Assembly (NCBI RefSeq): GCF_030042015.1
Contig: NZ_JASIAL010000436.1
Span: 1 to 64,000, forward strand
Direction of reading: 5' to 3'
Source of the DNA: Trebonia sp030042015
Lineage (GTDB): Bacteria > Actinomycetota > Actinomycetes > Streptosporangiales > Streptosporangiaceae
DNA: 64,000 nt
Of this stretch, positions 8,479 through 17,723 are shown in pieces (position 1 is the stretch's first letter; the number at the start of each line of letters is the position of its first letter). The translations under genes and the position numbers were made by a program. The notes under the pieces are model-generated. The model was not told the origin of the DNA and made no database searches. It saw only the letters and a list, made by a program, of their open reading frames with translations.

Positions 8479-9318
8479 TTACTTCTTCCGCGCGAGCCCG
8501 CCGAAGAAGCTGTGGTAAACCTCGTCCCGCTCGATGTGCTCAGGCGTCGGCGGCCGCCATTCCAGCAGGGACACGAACCCGGGCGGGAGCAGCTCCCAGT
8601 CGCCGAACCAGGTGCGGAGCTCCTCTTCCTCCCGCCAGCGGCCGCTGCCGAGCCCCTGGGCGAGGAGCTTTTCGCCCTCGATCGTCTTGGCGCGCAGTTC
8701 CGGAAGCTCAGGGCCGGGCATGCGGAAGCTTGAGATCGCGAGATAACTGCCCGACGGCATGGCGTCGCGGAGCCGGGCCACGATCCAGGCCGGATCCTCG
8801 TGATCCTCGATGTGGTGCAGGACCGCGAGCAGCAGCAGGCCGATGGGCCGGTCAAAGTCGAGCAGGCGCAGGACGGCGGGGTCGGTGAGGATGGTGGCGG
8901 GATCGCGGATGTCGGCGTTGATGATGTCGACCGTCACGGAGTCGGCGAGCAGCGCCTTGCTGTGCGTGTAAACGACCGGGTCGTTGTCGACGTAGACGAC
9001 GTGGGCGTTGGGGTTGATCTCGTGCGCGACCTCGCTCGTGTTGCCCGCGGTGGGCAGCCCTGAGCCGATGTCGAGAAACTGGGTGATGCCCGCCTCGCCG
9101 GCCAGGTAGCTCACCACCCGGCGCAGGAACATCCGGTTGGCCTGGGCGGCGAGCGGCGCCTTGGGGGCGATATCCATGGCCTTGTTCGCGAACTCACGGT
9201 CGGCCGCGAAGTTGTCCTTCCCGCCGACGAAGTAGTCGTACACGCGTGCGACATTGGGCCTGGTGATGTCGATATCGGCGAGTGCCTTGCCGATGTCGCG
9301 GGGTATGCCTTCAGTCAT
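8479..9318 (-). CDS. SAM-dependent methyltransferase, Methyltransf_19 (DUF574) family
   Basis: 279 residues of a family greatly expanded in Streptomyces relatives. Typical N-terminal signature NVARVYDYFVGGKDNFAADRE, SAM-binding FLDIGSGLPTAGNTSEVA (motif I, about residues 75-92), acidic VVYVDNDPVV, and NADIRDPATIL. The late motif AVLHHIEDHEDP also fits. The substrate is unknown for most members. I chose ATG 9318 (MTEGIPRDI) with GGAG upstream, rather than the in-frame start at 9417, because the extra 33 residues do not resemble the family. It is a single gene. Confidence 0.9.
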   Translation of the reverse strand: MTEGIPRDIGKALADIDITRPNVARVYDYFVGGKDNFAADREFANKAMDIAPKAPLAAQANRMFLRRVVSYLAGEAGITQFLDIGSGLPTAGNTSEVAHEINPNAHVVYVDNDPVVYTHSKALLADSVTVDIINADIRDPATILTDPAVLRLLDFDRPIGLLLLAVLHHIEDHEDPAWIVARLRDAMPSGSYLAISSFRMPGPELPELRAKTIEGEKLLAQGLGSGRWREEEELRTWFGDWELLPPGFVSLLEWRPPTPEHIERDEVYHSFFGGLARKK

Positions 9319-9624
9319 CGAAGATCTCCATGCCGCCGTGCGCCCTGCACCCTCACGTAACACTAGCGCGTGTCGTTGGCGGTTAGTCCAGGTTATCCGC
9401 TTCTTGTGCATGCACAATCGCTATGAGGCGGCGGATGGCGCGGGCGAGCGCGCGGTCAAGTTCCTGGTCCGTATCGGGTTCCGGCGGGTTGGCACGTGCC
9501 GGTGTTTCCGGCAGGCTGCCCCCGTCAATGGTCAGGTTGTCCATCCAGTGCTTCCCGTGCGGTCAAGCGGCCTGGGGAAACGTACACCCTCGGCCAAAGC
9601 TCGCCCGGTCGCGACACGCCGGCG
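9319..9624. other. Intergenic region, nothing recognised
   Basis: 306 bp between the methyltransferase start and the transporter permease stop. The open frames across it on the plus strand are shadows of the transporter genes and have no ribosome sites. Confidence 0.4.
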
Positions 9625-10473
9625 CTATCCCGTCCCGGTCAGCCCCCAGCGGCGGCGGATGGCGCGGTCGGCGGCCCCGAACGCGCTGTCAACGCACAGG
9701 CCGAGGATGAGGATCACGATCATGATCGCGACGGTGCTGGCCATGTCGGCCTGCGCCTGGTAGGTGGAGAGCAGGACGCCGATCGACGGCTGGTTGGCGA
9801 TGAGCACCAGGAGCTCGCCGGCCAGCAGGCTGCGCCAGGCGAACGCCCAGCCTTGCTTGAGCCCGGCCACGAACGACGGCAGCGAGGCGGGCAAGATCAG
9901 GTGCCGGTACAGCGACAGCCTGCGCAATCCCATCAGCGTCCCGGCCTTGAGCAGCAGCGGCGGGGTGTAGTCCACGCCGGTGATGAGCCCATTGGCGATC
10001 GACGGGGCGGCGCCGAGCACGATGACGAACAGGATCGCGCTCGTGGTCTCGCCGAACAGGATGATCGCGAACGGGAACCAGGCGATCGACGGCATCGTCT
10101 GCAGGGCAGTGATCATGCTGCCGACCGCGGCGCGCAGCGGGGGGATGCGCGAGACGAGCGCGCCCACGACCATGCCGATCAGGACCGCCAGCGCGAAGCC
10201 GATCACGGCGCGCTCAAGCGTGGTGCGGATCGCGTGCCAGAGCAGGGCAGTCTGCGCCTGGTCCCACAGGTTGCTCAGCGTCACCCCGGGGCCGGGGAGG
10301 ACGTATTTCTTCCAGCCGGTGAGGTGCACGAGCTCCCACGCGAGGATCACCAGCGCGACGGCGAGCGCCTTGGGCCACAGCCAGGCCCAGGCGCGGTAGC
10401 CGAGCCGCCCGCTGTCGCGCGCCGGGACGTCCAGGTCGAGCGCGTCCAGCCCGGCCAGCGTGTTACTTGCCAT
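9625..10473 (-). CDS. ABC importer permease, SsuC/TauC type
   Basis: 282 residues with about six membrane helices. The cytoplasmic coupling loop carries the BPD-type EAA signature GTLMGLRRLSLYRHLILPASLPSFVAGLKQ split around residues 180-210. The N-terminal 30 residues are cytoplasmic. Family members import alkanesulfonates, taurine, nitrate or thiamine-precursor pyrimidines. It is the last gene of the minus-strand operon SBP-ATPase-permease and overlaps the ATPase gene by 11 nt. The substrate cannot be told from the sequence. Confidence 0.9.
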   Translation of the reverse strand: MASNTLAGLDALDLDVPARDSGRLGYRAWAWLWPKALAVALVILAWELVHLTGWKKYVLPGPGVTLSNLWDQAQTALLWHAIRTTLERAVIGFALAVLIGMVVGALVSRIPPLRAAVGSMITALQTMPSIAWFPFAIILFGETTSAILFVIVLGAAPSIANGLITGVDYTPPLLLKAGTLMGLRRLSLYRHLILPASLPSFVAGLKQGWAFAWRSLLAGELLVLIANQPSIGVLLSTYQAQADMASTVAIMIVILILGLCVDSAFGAADRAIRRRWGLTGTG

Positions 10474-11227
10474 GGCGGCCTACCTCCTCGCGCAGCCGGT
10501 CGGTGATCGTCCCGGCGAGCTCGGCGACCGGCGCGGAGTCGATCCGCCGCGGCCGCTGCATGGGCACCGGGTACTCGGCGATGATCCGGCCCGGACGGCT
10601 GCTGAGCAGGATCACGCGGTCCCCCAGGCGCACCGCCTCGCGGACGTTGTGCGTGACGAACAGCACCGTGAGGTTGCGGCCGGCGCAGATCCGGTCAAGC
10701 TCGTCATGGAGGAAGTCCCTGGTCATCGCGTCCAGTGCGCCGAACGGCTCGTCCATAAGGAGGACGTCGGCCTCCTGCGCGAGCGCGCGGGCCAGCGCGA
10801 CCCGCTGGCGCATGCCGCCGGACAGCTCATGCGGCTGCTTCTTGCCGAACCCGCCGAGGTGCACGACGTCGAGCAGTTCGGCCGCCCGCCTCTTGCGCTC
10901 CGCGCGGCCGATCCCGCGGGCCCGCAGCGCGACCTCGACGTTGCCTGCCGCGGACAGCCAGGGGAACAGCCCGGGCTCCTGGAACATCAGCGCGACCCGC
11001 CCGCCCACGGTGACCTGGCCGCTCGTCGGCTTGTCCAGGCCGGCGACCAGCGAGAGCAGCGTGGACTTCCCGCAGCCGGACGCGCCGATCAGGCAGGTGA
11101 ACTCCCCCGGCGGCGCGGTCAGCGACACCTGGTCGAGAGCGTGCACTGCGCCGCGGCCGTGCCCGTGCACCTTGGAGACGCCGGAGAGCGTGACCGCCGC
11201 AGGCGCCTCCGTCACGGCTGTGCTCAT
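10463..11227 (-). CDS. ABC importer ATPase, SsuB/TauB type
   Basis: 254 residues. Walker A GASGCGKSTLLS (about residues 43-54), Q-loop ALMFQEPGLFPW, signature LSGGMRQRVALARAL, Walker B DVLLMDEPFGALD and switch His in VLFVTHNVREAV. This is the nitrate/sulfonate/taurine class of ATPase. It energises import with the permease at 9625-10473 and the binding lipoprotein at 11230-12276. The gene starts 2 nt after the binding-protein stop codon, so the operon is translationally coupled. Confidence 0.93.
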   Translation of the reverse strand: MSTAVTEAPAAVTLSGVSKVHGHGRGAVHALDQVSLTAPPGEFTCLIGASGCGKSTLLSLVAGLDKPTSGQVTVGGRVALMFQEPGLFPWLSAAGNVEVALRARGIGRAERKRRAAELLDVVHLGGFGKKQPHELSGGMRQRVALARALAQEADVLLMDEPFGALDAMTRDFLHDELDRICAGRNLTVLFVTHNVREAVRLGDRVILLSSRPGRIIAEYPVPMQRPRRIDSAPVAELAGTITDRLREEVGRHGK

Positions 11228-11229
11228 GG

Positions 11230-12276
11230 CTACGAGCTGACCTGCGGCTGGCCGTCCGCGGCGAGCAGCGTGTTGAGCGGCGTGAGGTCGAAGATGCCGG
11301 CCAGGTTGACCGGCTTGAGCAGCCCGAGGCTGACGGCCTGCTGGGCGTCGGCGGTCAGCGAGGACGCGTCCGGGTCGAGCGTGAAGTCGATCTCGTTGAA
11401 GGACGCGGCCACGATGCTCGCCTTCAGCGGCTTGCCCGTGTAAGCGGCAAGCTCAGCGTTGGCGTCCGCCTGCGCCGCCGTCGGGTTGCTCTTGATGAAA
11501 CCGATCGCCTCGATCTCCGCCTTCAGCAGGTCGGCGACGATCGCCGGGTGCGCCGACAGGAACGACTGGGTGACCATCAGCACGGTCGTGACGCCAGGCT
11601 CGGACAGCAGCACCCTGCCGCCGTCCTTGACCATCTCGACGTCGTACGGGGCCGGCTCGGACGCGCCCGCGATCTGCCCGGACTCGAACTCGAGCACCGC
11701 GGCTGAGTTCGGGGTGGTCGGCTTGATGGACACGTCACCGCCGCCGGTCGCGCTCGTGGTGAGGCCGTGCTGCTTGAGCCAGTACCGCAGCGCCACGTCC
11801 TGGGTGTTGCCGAGCGACGGCGTGGCCAGCGACTGGCCCTTGAGCTGGGCGGCGGAGGTGATCGATGGCTTCACGACGATCGAGGCGCCGCCGGTCGCGG
11901 CGCCGGCGACGATCTTGATGGCGGTCCCGCCGGACTTCTGCCAGGCGTTGATCGCCGGGTTCGGCCCCACGTAGGCGGCGTCGAGCTGACCCGCGAGGAT
12001 GGCGGTGGTCTCCTGCGTACCGCTGCTGAAAGCGGTCGCCCGCACCGTGCCGGCGGAGCCGAGCGCGGTGGCGAAGTAGCCGTTCTTGAGCGCGACAAGC
12101 GCGGGCGCGTGCGTGATGTTCGCGAGGAACCCGAGCCGCACTGTCACCGGCGCCGCCGCGGCTTGGGTAGCTCCGCCCGAGGTGGCACTGGAGCTGCTTG
12201 AGCCTGCTGAGGAGCAGGCCGCGACGAGAAGCGCGCTGCCGGCGACGGCAGCGGCACCAGCCAAGATCCTGCGCAT
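11230..12276 (-). CDS. ABC transporter substrate-binding lipoprotein, SsuA/NMT1-like
   Basis: 348 residues. Signal peptide MRRILAGAAAVAGSALLVAAC ends in a lipobox (VAAC), followed by a Ser-rich linker and the binding fold. Family cues are VRLGFLANITHAPALVALKNGYF, SGTQETTAILAGQLDAAYVGPNPAINAW and a TPSLGNTQDVALRYWLKQ segment typical of sulfonate/nitrate/taurine receptors. It is anchored outside the membrane and is the first gene of its operon. The leader carries an imperfect dyad (12291-12305) and an AT-rich GGTATATAG stretch that may be the promoter. Confidence 0.9.
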   Translation of the reverse strand: MRRILAGAAAVAGSALLVAACSSAGSSSSSATSGGATQAAAAPVTVRLGFLANITHAPALVALKNGYFATALGSAGTVRATAFSSGTQETTAILAGQLDAAYVGPNPAINAWQKSGGTAIKIVAGAATGGASIVVKPSITSAAQLKGQSLATPSLGNTQDVALRYWLKQHGLTTSATGGGDVSIKPTTPNSAAVLEFESGQIAGASEPAPYDVEMVKDGGRVLLSEPGVTTVLMVTQSFLSAHPAIVADLLKAEIEAIGFIKSNPTAAQADANAELAAYTGKPLKASIVAASFNEIDFTLDPDASSLTADAQQAVSLGLLKPVNLAGIFDLTPLNTLLAADGQPQVSS

Positions 12277-12290
12277 TAAGTGCCCATTCT

Positions 12291-12305
12291 CTATCGGTTT
12301 GGTAG
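12291..12305. promoter_or_regulatory. Imperfect dyad in the importer leader
   Basis: CTATC-GGTTT-GGTAG: the arms match at four of five positions as an inverted repeat. It lies 15-29 bp upstream of the binding-protein ATG, in the most AT-rich part of the gap. It may be an operator for a sulfur or nitrogen regulator. No named regulator was matched. Confidence 0.25.
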
Positions 12306-12395
12306 ACAGAAGGCAACTATATACCCCACCATCAAACTAGGAAACATATCAGCAAAACTTGTAACGGCGGGCGTCGGCGCTACGGCGCTACGGCG

Positions 12396-12770
12396 CTAAG
12401 AGTCGTCCGATTCGTCCTGCAGGTCCATGTTCAGCACGGACGGGTACTTGGCCAGGCATTCCGACAGCCGCGCGATGTCGGCGTCAGAGGCGTTGGTGAC
12501 CGTGTACTCGATCTCGGCGGTCGCCGACGTCAGCGGGACGCCGGCCGGTATGGGCACGGCGCTCACGTTCGGCACCTTCGCGCACGCGGCCCGCACCTGC
12601 AGCCGGACCGAGACCGGCGTCCCGTCCTTGAACGAGACCAGCGCCTGCTCCTGCCCCAGTGCCTTGTCAAACTGCGCGCACCCGGTCAGGCCCAGCAGGC
12701 ACAGCACGGCGGCCAGCACGACGACGCGGGGTAGTACACGCACAAGACGTAGCCTACGCGGCCGGCACAC
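12396..12770 (-). CDS. Small lipoprotein, function unknown
   Basis: 124 residues with a GTG start at 12770; a second GTG nine codons later (VRVLPRVV) is also possible. A basic N-terminus and hydrophobic segment VVLAAVLCLLGLTGC end in a lipobox (LTGC), so it is predicted to be membrane-anchored and extracytoplasmic. Two further Cys (AACAKV, LSECLAKY) may pair. No family was recognised. The stop codon lies inside a threefold 8-bp tandem repeat (CGGCGCTA, 12375-12398). Divergent from the sulfotransferase gene with 37 bp between starts. Confidence 0.65.
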   Translation of the reverse strand: MCRPRRLRLVRVLPRVVVLAAVLCLLGLTGCAQFDKALGQEQALVSFKDGTPVSVRLQVRAACAKVPNVSAVPIPAGVPLTSATAEIEYTVTNASDADIARLSECLAKYPSVLNMDLQDESDDS

Positions 12771-12807
12771 CGGTACCGTACGGGGTGACTAGAAAGACCT
12801 ACCCTTC

Positions 12808-13701
12808 ATGCCCTCGCGCCACATCCTCATCGTCAACGCCCGCAAGGTGACCAGGCCGGTCTTCGTGATCGGCGCGCCGCACTCCGGCGCGGACGCCGTC
12901 GGCCGGGCGCTGAAGATCTCACCAGGCTTCCACATCACGATCGGGCAGCACAGCGTGCTGCAGGCGGTCTACGGGTTCGCGCGCCGCCCGTCGCTGTACA
13001 GCGGCCGCGGCGAGGCGGCCGCTGCCGTCATGCGCGACGCCTTCGCCCAGGGCTGGCAGGTGAACCCGACCAGCTGCCTGGAGTGCACCGCCCAGTGCCG
13101 GGCGGCGGCCGGGCTCCGGCCGTCGGAGGTCGGCCCCTGCGTCGAGCTGCGCGGCCTGAAGCGCTTCGGCGACGCGAGCCCGGATCTCACCTACTGCGCC
13201 GAGGCCCTGATCGGGGCGTTTCCCGACGCGCAGATCGTGCAGGTCGTCAGGGACGGGCGGGACACGGTCGCGGCCATGCTCGGCGACCCGGTCGCGCTGT
13301 CGTGGTTCCGGTCCAGTGTGGCGAACGTCGAGTCCGAGTTCCCCAACCCGTTCTACGGGATCGAGGACGAGACGGACCGGCTCTCCTGGGCCGGGCTGTC
13401 CCCTGCGGGCAAGTGCGCGCTGCGCTGGCGGGGGGCGATCAGGCTCGCCGCGCGGCTGCGCCGGACGCTCCCCGAGGGCCAGCTGAAGACGCTGCGCTAT
13501 GAGGACATGGTCCGTGACCCCGGTTCGGCGGCGGCCATCCTGACGGACTTCACCGGGACGAAGATCGCCGCGCCGGCGGCGCAGGCCCATCGCCAGGCCA
13601 GGGGCGAGAAGGCGGCGTGGCGACGCTCGCTGACCGTCAGCCAGGTGGCCGACATCGAGAAAGTCGCCGGCGAGGAACTGCGCAGGCTCGGCTACGTGTG
13701 A
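12808..13701 (+). CDS. Sulfotransferase-family protein
   Basis: 297 residues. The 5'-phosphosulfate loop appears as RPVFVIGAPHSGADAVGRAL (about residues 15-34) and the 3'-phosphate motif as IVQVVRDGRDTVAAML with the conserved Arg and an Asp-Thr in place of the usual Ser. It would transfer sulfate from PAPS to an unknown acceptor. RYEDMVRDPGSAAAIL and the C-terminal basic region also fit the family. A cluster of Cys (SCLECTAQCRAAAG) is unusual. No signal peptide, so it is cytosolic. Its 3' end converges on the ABC exporter. Confidence 0.8.
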   Translation: MPSRHILIVNARKVTRPVFVIGAPHSGADAVGRALKISPGFHITIGQHSVLQAVYGFARRPSLYSGRGEAAAAVMRDAFAQGWQVNPTSCLECTAQCRAAAGLRPSEVGPCVELRGLKRFGDASPDLTYCAEALIGAFPDAQIVQVVRDGRDTVAAMLGDPVALSWFRSSVANVESEFPNPFYGIEDETDRLSWAGLSPAGKCALRWRGAIRLAARLRRTLPEGQLKTLRYEDMVRDPGSAAAILTDFTGTKIAAPAAQAHRQARGEKAAWRRSLTVSQVADIEKVAGEELRRLGYV

Positions 13702-13717
13702 GCGGGCCGCGGCCTGG

Positions 13718-15631
13718 CTACGTGTGGGCCCCCTCCTGGCGCGCGAACTGGGTGTGGTACAGCTCGGCGTACAGGCCGCCGTCAGCGAGCAGGTTCTCGT
13801 GCGGGCCGCGCTCGACCACCTGGCCCTCGTCGATGACCAGGATCTGGCTGGCCTCCCTGATCGTGGACAGCCGGTGCGCGATCACCAGCGACGTCCGGCC
13901 GGTGAGCGCGACCTTGAGCGCGCGCTGCACCGCGACCTCGGACTCGGAGTCCAGGTGCGCGGTGGCCTCGTCGAGCACGACGACCGACGGCGCCTTGAGC
14001 AGCAGCCTGGCCAGCGCGACGCGCTGCTTCTCGCCGCCGGATAGCCGGTAGCCGCGGTCGCCGACGACCGTGTCGAGCCCGTCGGGCAGCAGCGCGATCA
14101 GCTCCCAGATCTGCGCGGCCCGGCAGGCCTCGATGAGTTCCCTCTCGGTAGCCGATGGGCGGGCGTAGAGAAGGTTGGCGCGGATCGTGTCGTGGAACAG
14201 GTGAGCGTCCTGCGTGACGACGCCGACCACGTCGTGCAGCGACTCCAGCGTGACGTCCCGCACGTCAAGGCCGCCGATCAGCACCGCCCCCTCGTTCGGG
14301 TCGTACATCCGCGACACCAGCGCGGTGATCGTGGTCTTCCCTGCGCCCGACGGCCCGACCAGCGCGGTCAGCTGCCCCGACGGCGCGGTGAACGAGACGT
14401 CGTGCAGCACGCCGGCGACGGCGCCGGTCCGCTCGGGCGTCTTCAGCGCGATCGACTCCAGGGAGGCAAGCGACACCTCGGCCGCGGTCGGGTAGCGGAA
14501 CGACACGTGGTCGAAGCTGATGTCCGGCGCGGCTGAAGTCCCGTTCTCCGTCATGGTCCTCGGCAGCACGACCGCCCCGGGCTTCTCCGTGATCAGCGGC
14601 TCCAGGTCGAGCACCTCGAAGACCCGGTCGAAGCTGACCAGCGCGGTCATCACCTGCACCTGCACGTTGGACAGCGACCCGATCGGCCCGTAAACGCGGG
14701 CGATCAGCTGGGCGAGCGCGACCAGCGTGCCGAACTCGAACGCCCCCCTGACCACCAGCGAGCCGCCGACCCCGTAGACCACGGCGGTGAACAGCCCGGT
14801 CAGCAGGGTGATCCCGATGATCAGCGCCGAGCCGTACATGTCCCTGGAGACGCCGACCTCGCGGACCTTAAAGGCCTTGGACGCGAACAGCGCCGACTCC
14901 TCGCGCGGCCGTCCGAACAGCTTGGCCAGCATCGCGCCGGCCACGTTGAACCGCTCGGTCATCGTGGAGCCCATTTCGGCGTTGAGCTGCATGGCCTCCC
15001 TGGACAGCCGCTGCAGCCTGCGCCCGACGATCCGCACCGGGAAGAGGAACAGCGGGATCAGCAGCAGCGCCAGCGCGCTGACCAGCCAGGACAGGTAGAA
15101 CATGGCGATCAGGATGAAGATCACCGACAGCACGTTGGACACGACGCTGGACAGCGTCCCCACGATCGCCTGCTGCGCGCCCACCACGTCCCCGTCCAGG
15201 CGGCTGACCAGGGACCCGGTCTGGGCGCGGGTGAAGAACGCGATCGGCTGCCGCTGCACGTGGTCGAAGACCTCGGTGCGCAGGTCATAGATCAGTCCCT
15301 CGCCGATCCGCGAGGAGAACCAGCGTTCGATCACGCCGAGGAGCGCGTCGAACACGGAGACCCCCGCGACGGTCAGCGCGACGACGATCACGACCCCCTC
15401 GTCGCGGGCGATGATGCCCCTGTCGATGAGCTCGCGCAGCAGCAGCGGGTTGACCACCGTGATGGCGGCGTCCAGCGCCGTCGCGAACAGGAACAGCGCC
15501 AGCTTGAGCCGATAGGGCCGCGCGTAGCGGGCGATCCTGCGGACCGTTCCGGGCTTGAGCTTCTGCTTGGTGACCGTGGGGTCCATGCGGAACCCGCGCG
15601 CCATCTGGAATCCCGGGCCGTGAACCACCAT
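13718..15631 (-). CDS. ABC exporter, fused membrane and ATPase domains
   Basis: 637-residue half-transporter. About six transmembrane helices between residues 35 and 320 are followed by a nucleotide-binding domain: Walker A VGPSGAGKTTITALV, Q-loop VGVVTQDAHLFHDT, signature YRLSGGEKQRVALARLLL, Walker B SVVVLDEATAHLDSESE and switch His in VIAHRLSTIREA. It probably works as a homodimeric MsbA/LmrA-like exporter of lipids or drugs. ATG 15631 is preceded by AGAGGAC. There is a 25-30 residue insertion just before the ATPase (ENGTSAAPD and EVSLASLESIALKTPERTG). Confidence 0.92.
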   Translation of the reverse strand: MVVHGPGFQMARGFRMDPTVTKQKLKPGTVRRIARYARPYRLKLALFLFATALDAAITVVNPLLLRELIDRGIIARDEGVVIVVALTVAGVSVFDALLGVIERWFSSRIGEGLIYDLRTEVFDHVQRQPIAFFTRAQTGSLVSRLDGDVVGAQQAIVGTLSSVVSNVLSVIFILIAMFYLSWLVSALALLLIPLFLFPVRIVGRRLQRLSREAMQLNAEMGSTMTERFNVAGAMLAKLFGRPREESALFASKAFKVREVGVSRDMYGSALIIGITLLTGLFTAVVYGVGGSLVVRGAFEFGTLVALAQLIARVYGPIGSLSNVQVQVMTALVSFDRVFEVLDLEPLITEKPGAVVLPRTMTENGTSAAPDISFDHVSFRYPTAAEVSLASLESIALKTPERTGAVAGVLHDVSFTAPSGQLTALVGPSGAGKTTITALVSRMYDPNEGAVLIGGLDVRDVTLESLHDVVGVVTQDAHLFHDTIRANLLYARPSATERELIEACRAAQIWELIALLPDGLDTVVGDRGYRLSGGEKQRVALARLLLKAPSVVVLDEATAHLDSESEVAVQRALKVALTGRTSLVIAHRLSTIREASQILVIDEGQVVERGPHENLLADGGLYAELYHTQFARQEGAHT

Positions 15632-15702
15632 AGTCCTCTTAACCTACAGCGGTCCGGGTCAGTTCCCCTACCGGATAAGCCCGCGGCGAACTCCGCGAAC
15701 CG

Positions 15703-15918
15703 CTATGCGATAACCTTCCCGCGCGTGGCGCCGCCCCGCCCGCGCAGGGTCACGCCGGTCTCGGTAAGGAGCCGGTGAATGAACCCGTACGATCTCCCCG
15801 TGGCCGACGCAAGCGCCCGGATGGACTCGCCCCCGTCGTAGCGCTTCTTGAGGTCGGTTGCCAGCTTGCTGCGGTCCGGCCCGGTCACCCGGGTGCCCTT
15901 CCTGAGGGTCTCGGCCAC
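15703..15918 (-). CDS. Small conserved actinobacterial HTH protein
   Basis: 71 residues from GTG 15918, giving VAETLRKGTRVTG. This start has GGGAGG 6 nt upstream, and the homologous protein widespread in Streptomyces begins at the same point. The helix-turn-helix is GESIRALASATGRSYGFIHR (about residues 29-48), then LLTETGVTLRGRGGATRG. It is likely a small DNA-binding protein; the target is unknown. In-frame starts at 15945 and 15975 lack such a ribosome site. Confidence 0.8.
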   Translation of the reverse strand: MAETLRKGTRVTGPDRSKLATDLKKRYDGGESIRALASATGRSYGFIHRLLTETGVTLRGRGGATRGKVIA

Positions 15919-16005
15919 ACGTACCTCCCGTATGGTGGAACTCATTGCGCTCGGCCCCCCATTTGCAATGATCACCTATCGGGGCGTACTTGGCCACCCG
16001 CTTGG

Positions 16006-17604
16006 TCAGGCGAGTGCGACGAGATCGGCGAAATCCTCGCTCCACGCGTCTTCGGTTCCCTCGGGCAGCACGATTACCCGTTCCGGGGATAGCGCGTCAA
16101 CCGCTCCCTCATCATGAGTAACAAGAACAATCGCGCCCTGATATCCTGCGAGCGCGGCGAGGATCTCCTCCCGGCTGGCCGGGTCCAGGTTGTTTGTCGG
16201 CTCGTCAAGCAGCAGCACGTTCGCCCCGGACACCACGAGAAGTGCCAGCGCAAGCCGGGTCTTCTCGCCGCCGGAAAGGACGCCCACGGGTTTATCGACA
16301 TCGTCGCCTGAGAACAGGAATGACCCCAGAACACGGCGCTGCTCGGAATCGGTGAGTTCCGGCGCCGCGGTCCGCATGTTCTCCAGGAGAGTGCGCTCGT
16401 TATCCAGCGTCTCGTGCTCTTGGGCGTAATATCCAAGGCGCAGCCCGTGTCCTGCCGTGACTTTTCCCGTGTCGGGCTTTTCCACGCCGGCGAGTAGCCG
16501 CAGCAGCGTGGTCTTGCCCGCGCCGTTAAGCCCGAGGACGACGACCCGGCTCCCCCGCTCGACGGCCAGGTCGACATCGGTGAACACCTCGAGCGAGCCG
16601 TAGGACTTGGACAGCCCGCTGGCGGTCAGCGGGATGCGCCCGCACGGCGCCGGCACCGGGAACCTGAGCCTGGCGGCCCGGTCCGCGACTCGTTCGGTCT
16701 CCACCCCGGCGAGCAGCCGCTCGGCGCGCCGCTGCATGTTCTGCGCGGCCCGCGCCTTCGTCGCCTTGGCCCGCATCTTGTCCGCCTGCGCCTGCAGCGC
16801 GGTCGCCTGCCGCTCGGCGTTGACCCGCTCCCTGCGGCGCCGCCGCTCGTCGGCCTCGCGCTGTTCCAGGTAGGCCTTCCAGCCGACGTTGTAGATGTCC
16901 AGCACGGCGCGGTTGGCGTCCAGGTGGAAGACCTTGTTCACGACCTGCTCGATCAGCCCGACGTCGTGGCTGATGACGACCAGGCCGCCGCGGAAGCTCT
17001 TGAGGTGGTCGCGCAGCCACACGATCGAGTCGGCGTCCAGGTGGTTGGTGGGCTCGTCGAGCAGCAGCGTCTGGCTGTCGCCGAACAGGATCCGCGCGAG
17101 TTCGACCTGCCGCCGCTGCCCGCCGGACAGCGTGCGCAGCGACTGGTGCAGCACCTGGCCGGGCAGCCCGAGGCTCGCGGCCAGGCTGGCCGCCTGCGCC
17201 TCGGCCGCGTACCCGCCGAGGACCGCGAGCCGGTCAGACAGGGTTCCGTAGCGCCGGATCGCCTTCTCCGCGACGCCTTCGTCCGCGTCCGCCATCTGCG
17301 CCTCGGCCTTGCGCATCGCCTCGCGCACCTCGTCGAGCCCGCGGGCGGACAGCACCCGGTCGAGCGCGAGCACGTCGAGGTCGCCGGTGCGCGGGTCCTG
17401 CGGCAGGTAGCCGACGCTGCCGGTGCGCCGGACGGTGCCCGCCGCGGGCTGGGCGTGCCCGGCGAGCACCTTCGCCAGCGTGGTCTTGCCCGCGCCGTTG
17501 CGCCCGACGAGGCCGATCCGGTCCCCCTCGGCGACCTGGAACGAGGCTTCCGCGAGCAGCAGCCGGGCGCCGGCGCGCAACTCCACGCCGCTGGCGACGA
17601 TCAC
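16006..17604 (-). CDS. ABC-F family ATPase (ribosome-associated)
   Basis: 532 residues with two ATPase domains and no membrane span. Domain 1: GLVGRNGAGKTTLAKVL and LSGGQRRQVELARILFG with DEPTNHLDADS. A charged, helical linker (about residues 230-290, rich in Arg and Ala) follows. Domain 2: VVLGLNGAGKTTLLRLL, LSGGEKTRLALALL and DEPTNNLDPAS. ABC-F proteins act at the ribosomal E site; some protect against antibiotics. I chose GTG 17604 (VIVASGVELRAG) with GGAG 10 nt upstream, because the frame runs open to 18399 through non-homologous sequence. Its neighbour is the ribosome-rescue factor acVLRF1. Confidence 0.92.
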   Translation of the reverse strand: MIVASGVELRAGARLLLAEASFQVAEGDRIGLVGRNGAGKTTLAKVLAGHAQPAAGTVRRTGSVGYLPQDPRTGDLDVLALDRVLSARGLDEVREAMRKAEAQMADADEGVAEKAIRRYGTLSDRLAVLGGYAAEAQAASLAASLGLPGQVLHQSLRTLSGGQRRQVELARILFGDSQTLLLDEPTNHLDADSIVWLRDHLKSFRGGLVVISHDVGLIEQVVNKVFHLDANRAVLDIYNVGWKAYLEQREADERRRRRERVNAERQATALQAQADKMRAKATKARAAQNMQRRAERLLAGVETERVADRAARLRFPVPAPCGRIPLTASGLSKSYGSLEVFTDVDLAVERGSRVVVLGLNGAGKTTLLRLLAGVEKPDTGKVTAGHGLRLGYYAQEHETLDNERTLLENMRTAAPELTDSEQRRVLGSFLFSGDDVDKPVGVLSGGEKTRLALALLVVSGANVLLLDEPTNNLDPASREEILAALAGYQGAIVLVTHDEGAVDALSPERVIVLPEGTEDAWSEDFADLVALA

Positions 17605-17723
17605 GGTTACCCACTCCAGCTCTGTCAGCGATAAACGGACATGACGATTTGTCGATACGGCGGGCGCTCCGCCTTCGGCGCTCCCGATCGTCGCAGTGGC
17701 GGCAAGGCCTTCAGGATAGCCGA

